From Psychromonas sp. (lineage in GTDB: Bacteria > Pseudomonadota > Gammaproteobacteria > Enterobacterales > Psychromonadaceae): a DNA stretch of 9,040 nucleotides. A program made the position numbers and the translations under genes. Every line of letters begins with the position of its first letter. Position 1 is the stretch's first letter. Below are positions 1 through 6,342 of this stretch, one piece after another. The notes beneath the pieces are model-generated. The model did not search any database. It was not told the DNA's origin and saw only the letters and a program-made list of their open reading frames with translations. The stretch spans positions 1 to 9,040 of the forward strand of contig JAGLDN010000222.1 of NCBI GenBank assembly GCA_023145575.1, given 5' to 3'.

Positions 1-181
1 AACAAAGATCAACAGCCCCTAGACTCTTCTAATGAAATACTCTTATTCATTTTATTTGTTGTTTGTTAATAACAAAATTAAGTTAGATCGTGACTTTTCT
101 ATTTTTTTTACATTTTTTAAAGTCGCATATAACTTTCATTCGTGTAAAATAACCGATATGAAGTAAAGACTTAAATTTAAT

Positions 182-187
182 GAGGAA
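182..187 (+). promoter_or_regulatory. Ribosome binding site of the phosphoribosyltransferase gene
   Basis: GAGGAA lies five bases before the ATG at 193 and is a strong Shine-Dalgarno match. It supports that ATG as the start. Upstream, TAAAAT at 145-150 could be a -10 box, but no convincing -35 hexamer sits at the right distance, so I do not call a promoter. Confidence 0.75.
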
Positions 188-192
188 ATCTA

Positions 193-750
193 ATGTTACA
201 GAAACGCTATATTAGCTCAAGCCAATTACTAGAAGATTCATTTAAATTAGCAGCGAAAATATACAATAGTGGATTTCGTCCTCAATTTATTGTTGGGATT
301 TGGCGCGGTGGTGCACCAATTGGTATTGCAGTACAGGAGTACTTTGATTATAAAAAAGTAACAACAGATCATATTGCAGTGCGAACATCTTCGTACTATG
401 GCATTGGTAAGAAAACTAAAAATATTAAAGTTCATGGTTTACATTACATCATTGAACATGTTAATGCAGGTGACGGCTTATTGATCGTTGATGATGTGTT
501 TGATTCTGGCTCTAGTGTTCAGGCGCTGATAAAAGAATTAAGAAAGCAAATGCGTTTAAATATGCCTGAAGATATTAGAATTGCAACACCCTATTATAAA
601 CCTAAAAATAACACAGTATCGATTACACCTGACTATTATATACATCAAACTGATCATTGGTTGGTTTTTCCGCATGAAATTTCCTGTTTGACGATAGATG
701 AAATAAAAAGTAATAAGTCAGATCTAAATAACATAAATGAAATTTTCTAA
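193..750 (+). CDS. Phosphoribosyltransferase, hypoxanthine/xanthine-guanine type
   Basis: This 185-residue protein is a type I phosphoribosyltransferase, a cytoplasmic purine-salvage enzyme that would join a purine base to PRPP to give the nucleotide and pyrophosphate. The PRPP-binding signature is at residues 96-108 (LLIVDDVFDSGSS, with the paired acidic residues D100-D101), and the pyrophosphate-binding loop is WRGG at 37-40. The C-terminal hood with YKP (135-137), PDYY (146-149) and DHWLVFPHE (154-162) is typical of the proteobacterial proteins annotated as hypoxanthine phosphoribosyltransferase in the COG2236-like group, which differ from the classic E. coli Hpt and Gpt. Length is normal for that group. 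The exact base used (hypoxanthine, guanine or xanthine) cannot be read from the sequence. It stands alone, with no terminator visible and a palindromic repeat starting 34 bases after its stop. Confidence 0.9.
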   Translation: MLQKRYISSSQLLEDSFKLAAKIYNSGFRPQFIVGIWRGGAPIGIAVQEYFDYKKVTTDHIAVRTSSYYGIGKKTKNIKVHGLHYIIEHVNAGDGLLIVDDVFDSGSSVQALIKELRKQMRLNMPEDIRIATPYYKPKNNTVSITPDYYIHQTDHWLVFPHEISCLTIDEIKSNKSDLNNINEIF

Positions 751-783
751 GCTTTAGCAAGATACCTTTCCCCCGAGTAGCCG

Positions 784-887
784 ATACCCATATTGACCAA
801 AAAGTGAAAAATCAGCAAAACAAATTGTATCGAGACACTCGGCGCTATTTACCTGTCTGACTTTGCATTTTGAAGTATCATGGATAT
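784..887. repeat. Palindromic repeat unit, copy 1 (about 104 bp)
   Basis: The left arm (784-815, starting ATACCCAT and ending ATCAG) and the reverse complement of the right arm (857-887, CTGA to ATGGATAT) match at 22 of 32 aligned positions with one gap. At the exact centre is a small stem, CGAG (831-834), loop ACA, CTCG (838-841), so the whole unit could fold into one long imperfect hairpin. It looks like a decayed MITE or other palindromic intergenic element. No clear target-site duplication flanks it. It lies between the phosphoribosyltransferase gene and polA. Confidence 0.6.
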
Positions 888-912
888 ATTAAGTCTTTTT
901 TTATTTTATTTA

Positions 913-1018
913 ATTTCTTAATGATTCACAAATAAATAATCGTCAAGTTAATGCTACATCGAGATCCTTTGCACAATTCCCCTTGCTGATTTTGCATTTC
1001 GAAGTATCATGGCAATAT
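913..1018. repeat. Palindromic repeat unit, copy 2, left half decayed
   Basis: Positions 958-1012 align without gaps to 829-883 of copy 1 at 43 of 55 positions, and the last 27 bases (986-1012 against 857-883) at 25 of 27. This copy lies in the same orientation, 129 bases further on. The corresponding left half (about 913-957) keeps only scattered matches, so its left boundary is uncertain. The unit ends 23 bases before the polA ATG and therefore probably lies in the polA promoter or leader. Confidence 0.55.
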
Positions 1019-1029
1019 CTTCAATGTTT

Positions 1030-1034
1030 AGGTA
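1030..1034 (+). promoter_or_regulatory. Probable ribosome binding site of polA
   Basis: AGGTA ends seven bases before the ATG at 1042 and is the only purine-rich Shine-Dalgarno candidate nearby. It is part of AGGTAACATG (1030-1039), a ten-base word that recurs exactly at 8435-8444 in a copy of the dispersed repeat. The ATG at 1037 is out of frame with polA; the one at 1042 gives the conserved PolA N-terminus. Confidence 0.5.
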
Positions 1035-1041
1035 ACATGCC

Positions 1042-3816
1042 ATGGTAACTATTCCCAAAAATCCTTTTGTTCTTGTCGATGGATCTTCTTATCTTTATCG
1101 TGCATTTTACGCACTAAGCAATATGAGTAATTCAAAAGGCGAACCAACTAATGCCATTTATGGCGTGATCAGTATGCTTAAAAGCTTAATGAAAGATTAT
1201 CTCCCGAGCCATATCGTGGTTGTTTTTGATGCAAAAGGGAAGACATTTCGTGATGAGATGTATTCACAATACAAAGCAAATCGCGCCAGTATGCCTGATG
1301 ATTTACGCGCACAAATCGAGCCTATACATGCGATTATTAAGGCGATGGGCTTTCCTATTTTATCTATTCCTGGTGTCGAGGCTGATGATGTTATTGGTAC
1401 GCTTTCTCGCCAAGCAAGCGCACAAGGTATTGCGACTCTCATTAGTACGGGTGATAAAGATATGGCGCAATTAGTGGATGAAAATACCTTGCTCATTAAT
1501 ACCATGACCAAAACAATACTTGATGTCCAAGGTGTTGAGGATAAATTTGGCATCAAGCCTGCCTTAATCATCGATTTTCTAGCACTGATGGGTGATAGTT
1601 CCGATAATATTCCAGGAGTGCCTAAAGTCGGTAAAAAAACAGCACTAGCCATGCTACAAGGGCTAGGGTCAATAGATACTATTTATGAAAACCTACACAA
1701 ATTGGCAGATCTTGAGTTTCGTGGCAGTAAAACAATAGCAAAAAAAATGGCTGACAATGAGGATTTAGCTCGTTTATCATACCGTTTAGCCACTATAAAA
1801 ACCGATGTTGAACTTGAAGAAACTTATGCTGACTTTATATTTAAAGCACAAGACACAAACACACTTGTTGAATTATACGAAAAGTATGAATTTAGACGTT
1901 GGTTATCAGACTTACTAGACAACAAGGTTAGCACTGATAATTCCATTGCAAACGTATCTGTCAAACAGTCTCTATTTAACAAAAACAACTACATAACTAT
2001 TTATACTCAAGGGCAATTATTGCAGTGGATCAAAAAGCTAGAAACGGCGGAACTTTTTGCTTTTGATACTAAAACAACCAGCCTTGATGATATGCAGGCC
2101 CGTGTAGTGGGGCTATCTTTTGCAATACAAAACAATGTGGGCTGTGATGATGTCGCAATTATTGAATCCGCTTACCTGCCGCTTGCACATGATTATATTG
2201 ATGCCCCCAAGCAGCTAAATTTAAATGAAACACTCGCAAAACTCTCTCCGTTACTCGAAAGCGCTGAGCATAAAAAAGTGGGCCAAAATTTAAAATATGA
2301 TCGGAGTGTATTGTTAAATCATGGGATTAAGCTAAAAGGCATTGCATATGACACCATGATTGAGGCCTATGTCATTGATAGTACAGGAAAACATGATATA
2401 GATAGCTTAGCCGCAAAGTATTTTGATCACCAATGTATTTCGTTTGAGGACGTCGCAGGAAAAGGAAAAAAACAACTGGCATTTAATCAAGTGACGATTA
2501 AAGAAGCTGCAACTTATGCGGCAGAAGATGCAGAAATCGCCTTGCGTTTGCACATCGACTTAATCGCTAAATTAAAAGAAAACAAACTGTTAATGAACGT
2601 GTTTGATGAAATTGAAATGCCTTTACTGACGGTATTATCTAATATTGAACGATGCGGTGTTGAAATAGATAGTAAATTATTAACGAAGCAAAGTGGTGAA
2701 ATTGCAAAGCGGTTGCTTGAACTTGAAACTGCAGCCTACGTTGAATGTGGAAGAGAATTTAATTTAGGCTCGCCAAAACAGCTACAAGCTATTTTATATG
2801 ACGAGCAACATTTACCGGTGCTAAAGAAAACCCCCAAAGGCGCACCATCAACGGCAGAAGAAGTTCTGGTTGAGTTAGCACTAACTTACCCACTACCTAA
2901 AATAATTATTGAACACCGAGGACTAAGCAAATTAAAATCAACGTATACCGATAAACTTCCTAAAATGGTGAATGAGCAAACAAATCGTGTACATACCTCA
3001 TATCATCAAGCGATCACAGTTACGGGGCGCTTATCCTCAAGCGATCCCAATCTACAAAATATTCCGATAAGAAGTGCACAGGGACGTCGGATCCGACAGG
3101 CTTTTATCGCACAATCAGGCTTTAAAATTGTATCGGCCGATTACAGTCAAATTGAGTTACGCATTATGGCGCATCTTTCCCAAGATAAAGGCCTACTTGA
3201 GGCATTTTCAACTGGCATGGACATCCATAAATCAACCGCAAGCGAAGTGTTTTCAGTTAAACTTGATGATGTAACGATAGAACAACGCCGAAGTGCAAAA
3301 GCGATTAACTTTGGACTCATTTATGGCATGAGTGCATTTGGACTTGCCAAGCAGTTAAATATTGGCCGTAAAGAAGCGCAAAATTATATGGATAAATATT
3401 TTAATCGCTACCCTGGCGTTTTAACGTATATGGAACAAACGCGCAATAATGCAAAGGAAAATGGATTTGTGGAAACTCTATTTGGACGTCAGCTTATCTT
3501 ACCAAATATCAATGCACGCAATGGTATACTTAAAAAACAGGCCGAGCGGGCCGCTATTAACGCGCCAATGCAAGGGACTGCTGCTGATATTATTAAAAAA
3601 GCCATGATAGATATGGCAAAATGGGTTAAAGAAAAAGAGTTAGGATCTGTGCAAATTTTAATGCAAGTACACGATGAACTAGTGTTTAACATAAGGCAAG
3701 AGCGTGTTGAAAGTTACAGCAAGGAAATTAAAAGAATTATGGCAAATGCAGCTATATTAGATGTACCGCTCATCGCTGACGTAGGCTCTGGTGATAACTG
3801 GGATGAAGCACATTAA
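1042..3816 (+). CDS. polA: DNA polymerase I, with an altered proofreading-site residue
   Basis: DNA polymerase I fills gaps and removes RNA primers and damaged strands in the cytoplasm. All three modules are present in 924 residues (E. coli has 928). The 5' nuclease keeps D63, D115-D116, D138, D140, D185 and D188 at the same numbers as in E. coli. The polymerase has motif A with D700 (DYSQIELR), motif B with R749, K753 and Y761, and motif C HDE at 877-879; the C-terminus GDNWDEAH also matches. In the 3'-5' exonuclease, D342, D420, Y492 and D496 correspond to E. coli D355, D424, Y497 and D501, but the position of catalytic E357 is lysine (K344, codon AAA at 2071-2073, in FDTKTTSLD). There is also an extra stretch of about nine residues near 368-376 compared with E. 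coli. The reading frame is intact. The start is secure from the conserved MV-IP-NP N-terminus. Confidence 0.98.
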   Translation: MVTIPKNPFVLVDGSSYLYRAFYALSNMSNSKGEPTNAIYGVISMLKSLMKDYLPSHIVVVFDAKGKTFRDEMYSQYKANRASMPDDLRAQIEPIHAIIKAMGFPILSIPGVEADDVIGTLSRQASAQGIATLISTGDKDMAQLVDENTLLINTMTKTILDVQGVEDKFGIKPALIIDFLALMGDSSDNIPGVPKVGKKTALAMLQGLGSIDTIYENLHKLADLEFRGSKTIAKKMADNEDLARLSYRLATIKTDVELEETYADFIFKAQDTNTLVELYEKYEFRRWLSDLLDNKVSTDNSIANVSVKQSLFNKNNYITIYTQGQLLQWIKKLETAELFAFDTKTTSLDDMQARVVGLSFAIQNNVGCDDVAIIESAYLPLAHDYIDAPKQLNLNETLAKLSPLLESAEHKKVGQNLKYDRSVLLNHGIKLKGIAYDTMIEAYVIDSTGKHDIDSLAAKYFDHQCISFEDVAGKGKKQLAFNQVTIKEAATYAAEDAEIALRLHIDLIAKLKENKLLMNVFDEIEMPLLTVLSNIERCGVEIDSKLLTKQSGEIAKRLLELETAAYVECGREFNLGSPKQLQAILYDEQHLPVLKKTPKGAPSTAEEVLVELALTYPLPKIIIEHRGLSKLKSTYTDKLPKMVNEQTNRVHTSYHQAITVTGRLSSSDPNLQNIPIRSAQGRRIRQAFIAQSGFKIVSADYSQIELRIMAHLSQDKGLLEAFSTGMDIHKSTASEVFSVKLDDVTIEQRRSAKAINFGLIYGMSAFGLAKQLNIGRKEAQNYMDKYFNRYPGVLTYMEQTRNNAKENGFVETLFGRQLILPNINARNGILKKQAERAAINAPMQGTAADIIKKAMIDMAKWVKEKELGSVQILMQVHDELVFNIRQERVESYSKEIKRIMANAAILDVPLIADVGSGDNWDEAH

Positions 3817-4002
3817 ATATCTGTAAAATATTTTTAAATTCAAATTATGGTGGCACAGTTATTTAATGAAATGCGATTTCGTGTTTGTATTACAACACCA
3901 CATAACTTAATGCGATCTATGATGATAAATAAATCACCAATGAGTGGCACAATGCTTCCTGCGCATCAAGATAAATAAAATCAAAAAAATTTTCCCCAAC
4001 AT

Positions 4003-4018
4003 TGAGTATTTATACTCA
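4003..4018. promoter_or_regulatory. Perfect 16-base dyad, possible operator
   Basis: TGAGTAT, a two-base centre TT, then ATACTCA. The arms pair perfectly over seven bases. The two-base centre is too short for a stable RNA hairpin, so a binding site for a dimeric protein is the more natural reading. No adjacent gene start or promoter confirms this, and the nearest plus-strand gene begins more than 800 bases away. Confidence 0.3.
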
Positions 4019-4343
4019 TGCCCTGCCAGCTTTCCTTTGCATCAAGCGTAGTAATTTGCTTTAAATACAACTTGTTAATTTTAATTTTTTTTTATTTATT
4101 ACTTCAGCAATTCATGACTAGATAAACTTAGACCTATTCTGTCTTTAAAACCCTTTTCCCAGCCTGATTGGGGCTGTAACCTCTCTATCCTGTCATTTAT
4201 TTTAACTCTCAAGAAATTTATAATTGATTAAGATTAAGCTGCAATACATTTTTATATTTACTTATGCCACTAGTATTAAACCTGGAAAAATGATATTTTT
4301 TGCTTTGGTTAGTTTTTTTATATTTTTTCATTAATTTGCATAT

Positions 4344-4356
4344 CTTATCGGATAAG
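4344..4356. promoter_or_regulatory. Dyad CTTATC-G-GATAAG, possible operator
   Basis: The two six-base arms are perfect reverse complements around one central base. The dyad ends three bases before the larger stem at 4360-4393, so the two may form one composite site. Its function is unknown. Confidence 0.3.
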
Positions 4357-4359
4357 AAA

Positions 4360-4393
4360 CACTCAAAATATATTCAACTAGCTATTTTGAGTG
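4360..4393. repeat. Hairpin with a perfect 11-bp stem
   Basis: CACTCAAAATA at 4360-4370 pairs with TATTTTGAGTG at 4383-4393 across a 12-base loop. No T run follows on the plus strand, and the stem is AT-rich, so it is a poor intrinsic terminator for polA, whose stop is over 500 bases upstream. On the minus strand the stem is followed by only a short TTTC. Confidence 0.45.
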
Positions 4394-4511
4394 AATTTAG
4401 GCTATTCTCTTCTAAATGAATCTATGTATAAGAAATTTCATTTGATTGTAGCCCTAGTGATGAAAATCAATATTCTAATCTATTCTAGATTTATTAAACA
4501 CTTTCATTGCA

Positions 4512-4795
4512 TATACCCATCACACGTGAAGGTACTCGTTTCAGGACACCAGAGTGATTCATGTTCAAGGCGCAAAGCTCCCTTCGGTAGGGTTAAAAAA
4601 AGACTTTTACCCTTTATTGTTATTCACTTTTTGAATATTGTAACGCAACAGATGATTTACTTAGTTGTCCTCAAATGGCAAGCTTTACAAGTGTTTTTGA
4701 TTTTGGCAAGGGAATAACCATTCTCTTAAATCAATGCCTTGCCTCTAATATTTTAATTATCGCTAAAACCTGCATCTTCAGGTGCAATGGGTATA
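4512..4795. repeat. Segment bounded by imperfect inverted repeats of the dispersed family
   Basis: The left arm begins TATACCCATCACACGTGAAG (4512-4531). The right arm (4769-4795), read on the minus strand, begins TATACCCATTGCACCTGAAG. Over 27 bases the arms agree at 20. They start with the same TATACCCAT word as the copy at 8901. The 284-bp interior has no transposase-like frame, and no target-site duplication is obvious, so this may be a decayed non-autonomous element. It ends 46 bases before the start of the unrecognised gene at 4842. Confidence 0.45.
4580..4613 (+). other. Two mutually exclusive hairpins sharing one arm
   Basis: AGGG at 4589-4592 can pair upstream with CCCT (4580-4583, loop TCGGT). 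Alternatively, AGGGT-T-AAAA (4589-4598) can pair downstream with TTTTACCCT (4605-4613) with one bulged base. The second hairpin is followed by TTTATTGTTATT. The arrangement resembles an attenuator, but the nearest gene starts about 230 bases later and there is no leader peptide I can defend. It may be chance structure. Confidence 0.2.
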
Positions 4796-4841
4796 ACCCT
4801 AAGTTAGCTCAGTAATCCCCCGAATAAGGTTAAAAATAACA

Positions 4842-5687
4842 ATGAAAATAACATCATATATTAAAAAATTATTCTCGCAAAAATCGCATCCACATGGCCC
4901 GAAAAAATCAATCGATAAAACAATTCATGGTAGAGAAGTAAACGATAAGTCCATCGAGTTGAAAGAAATCATGGATAGAGAATATTTAGCAGAATACGAG
5001 AATGAAAATTTACAGATCATATGTATAAAGTTTGATCGTTATCATGCAGATGGTGGATTTTTGCTGTGGCATAAAATTATGCTGAGGGAGATGTTAGAAG
5101 AAGTTATTAAATGTTCAAGACTAACAGTAAAGGTTTGTAAAATGTATCAAAACAAATATTCTTCCGTTCCACCGAATATGAAAGAGGCTTTTGACGAATT
5201 AAGTGAATATGACTCAAAAGAATTATTATTTATAATAAAGCAAGTAAGTAGATTAAATGATATATTGGTAGACCACTCAGAAATCATAACGTTGATTGAT
5301 ACTCGAGACATACACGGGGTTGCTAAAAGAGCAAGAATTACGGAGGCAAAAGCAAAGAGAGTGCTGTATTACAAATCACAACTTGAAAATATCTCAGATA
5401 TGATAGAAATGTTGCCCGAAGACTATGATACAAGCTGCAGCCAGAATTCCAGCAGCCAGTACCAATTATTTGACTGGGGAAAACCAAAAAACCATACATT
5501 TAATGGTTTTGGTTATCCTGTCTATATTTACGAAGATCTATTTTACTCTAATAAAACTCCGAGACAAAGAGCATACTTTATCTATCGTGATCTTTCTTTT
5601 AGAGTACTCAAATTCTCCGATGCTCACAATATATTTAGATCGGTAATAGAGTTTTATTTTAATGAGGATGTTAGCTATCTAACTTAA
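4842..5687 (+). CDS. Unrecognised protein, 281 residues
   Basis: I do not recognise this protein. The frame is long, uninterrupted and AT-rich in third codon positions like its neighbours, which supports a real gene. The N-terminus is basic and polar (MKITSYIKKLFSQKSHPHGPKK) with no hydrophobic signal or membrane segment. Residues about 75-195 look mostly helical with many charged residues (for example ELLFIIKQVSRLNDIL and ARITEAKAKRVLYYKSQLENI). A serine- and glutamine-rich linker follows at about 200-208 (SCSQNSSSQ), then a more aromatic C-terminal part with YPVYIYEDLFY and RAYFIYRDLSFRVLKF. It appears soluble and cytoplasmic, or possibly exported without a classical signal. AAGG at 4826-4829 is a weak ribosome binding site, 12 bases from the ATG. 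A secreted effector is one possibility if the host belongs to the Legionellales, but nothing in the sequence proves it. Confidence 0.7.
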   Translation: MKITSYIKKLFSQKSHPHGPKKSIDKTIHGREVNDKSIELKEIMDREYLAEYENENLQIICIKFDRYHADGGFLLWHKIMLREMLEEVIKCSRLTVKVCKMYQNKYSSVPPNMKEAFDELSEYDSKELLFIIKQVSRLNDILVDHSEIITLIDTRDIHGVAKRARITEAKAKRVLYYKSQLENISDMIEMLPEDYDTSCSQNSSSQYQLFDWGKPKNHTFNGFGYPVYIYEDLFYSNKTPRQRAYFIYRDLSFRVLKFSDAHNIFRSVIEFYFNEDVSYLT

Positions 5688-5860
5688 AAATCAACTTTTG
5701 TACTCAATCAGCATCTTTTTAACTTAAATTCAGTCATTTACAGCGAAAAGATATTTTTTTATATTTAAAGCGTTATTTTTAGCAAAAAACACACCATAAA
5801 TATATTTTGTACTATAAATCAATAGCTTACATATATATTACGCTGAATGGTTGCAATTTT
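5688..5860. other. AT-rich spacer with no recognised content
   Basis: The left part of the 655-bp gap between the unrecognised gene and recG. It is very AT-rich, and I see no gene, strong terminator or repeat copy in it. The rest of the gap is the transposase fossil (5861-6279) and a 63-base recG leader. Confidence 0.5.
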
Positions 5861-6279
5861 TCAAGGTTGTTTAGTAACATGAGTATAGTCAATATATGAA
5901 CAAACAAATACCAGTGGTATCTGATCGCAGGGAAGACTTTTCTCTTGTACCTTGAGGATTGTTGTTGCATCACCTACCGCACTAATTACAGCGGGAAAAT
6001 CAAGAGCAAAATGATTAGCAATAGACCAATTAAGTTCAATCCAATGACTATGGATTAAAAATCGCTATAACGTCGGTAACTACGCAATTTTCAAGTCCAC
6101 CGACTAATGCTTAGCATTGTGATGCGACCTGTCATTGCCAGCATAGCTTGGCTAACATTCAGACGTTGCTTATAGATTCCGAGCAAAGTAATGGCCGTAA
6201 ACAGGCAAGACTTGTGGTGATTTCGATCCTGAGAAGTTGTTCTTCTAAGTATGTTTGTCTGAATTACATATTTTTGCAA
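5861..6279 (-). pseudogene. Broken N-terminal fragment of an IS4-superfamily (DDE) transposase
   Basis: Read on the minus strand, 6279 to 6091 encodes a protein ending NVSQAMLAMTGRITMLSISRWT, then a TGA. The same frame continues as KLRSYRRYSDF before a second stop (TAA). A one-base shift near 6065 restores an open frame of about 67 codons (down to a TGA at 5861-5863) that reads RFLIHSHWIELNWSIANHF and then AVGDATTILK. Joined up, this follows the usual start of IS4-type transposases: a GRVTMLSISRW-like segment, then SYR-x-x-QRFF, then a tryptophan-leucine stretch, then the GD that carries the first catalytic aspartate (codon 5969-5971). The remaining two-thirds of the transposase and both ends of the element are not recognisable. 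With a TTG start, a premature stop and a frameshift it cannot encode a working enzyme. It points away from recG. Confidence 0.65.
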
Positions 6280-6326
6280 TTGTTCACTTCTTTTTACTAC
6301 AAAATAAATTATCTCTCATTTTGGCG

Positions 6327-6331
6327 AAGGG
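6327..6331 (+). promoter_or_regulatory. Ribosome binding site of recG
   Basis: AAGGG ends 11 bases before the ATG at 6343, a slightly long spacing. An in-frame TGA at 6334-6336 rules out any earlier start, so 6343 is the earliest possible ATG. A second in-frame ATG at 6358 has no better site. Confidence 0.5.
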
Positions 6332-6342
6332 CTTGAATAAAA

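Larger units (their letters stand above)
3817..4841. other. Long intergenic region after polA
   Basis: These 1025 bases hold no gene I can support. The first part (to about 4400) is very AT-rich, with T runs around 4081-4100 and 4310-4330. It contains three dyads (4003-4018, 4344-4356, 4360-4393), followed by a segment bounded by inverted repeats (4512-4795). A 108-codon frame at 4391-4717 runs through a hairpin and across the left repeat arm, has no ribosome binding site I can see and resembles no protein I know, so I do not call it. No strong intrinsic terminator follows the polA stop; the only structure there is a weak AT-only dyad, AAATAT with ATATTT, at about 3814-3832. Confidence 0.6.

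Noticed and set aside
62..76. TTTGTT-AAT-AACAAA dyad upstream of the first gene
   Set aside because: It is AT-only and short in an AT-rich leader; I cannot separate it from chance.
969..997. TTGCAC and TTGCAT as a possible polA promoter
   Set aside because: The spacing is right at 17 bases, but the -10 matches only half the consensus and lies inside the repeat arm.
1197..1652. 151-codon minus-strand frame inside polA
   Set aside because: It is the antisense shadow of the well-conserved polA 5' nuclease domain.
4099..4209. Short minus-strand frame ending RIGLSLSSHELLK
   Set aside because: It is about 36 codons with only a TTG start and no recognisable homology or ribosome binding site; chance is the simpler explanation.
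4391..4717. 108-codon open frame on the plus strand
   Set aside because: It starts inside a hairpin stem, crosses a repeat arm and two overlapping hairpins, has no ribosome binding site I can see, and its translation resembles no protein family I know.
5908..5920. Perfect dyad ATACCA-G-TGGTAT
   Set aside because: It lies inside the transposase fossil with no nearby gene start; a 13-base dyad is not surprising by chance.
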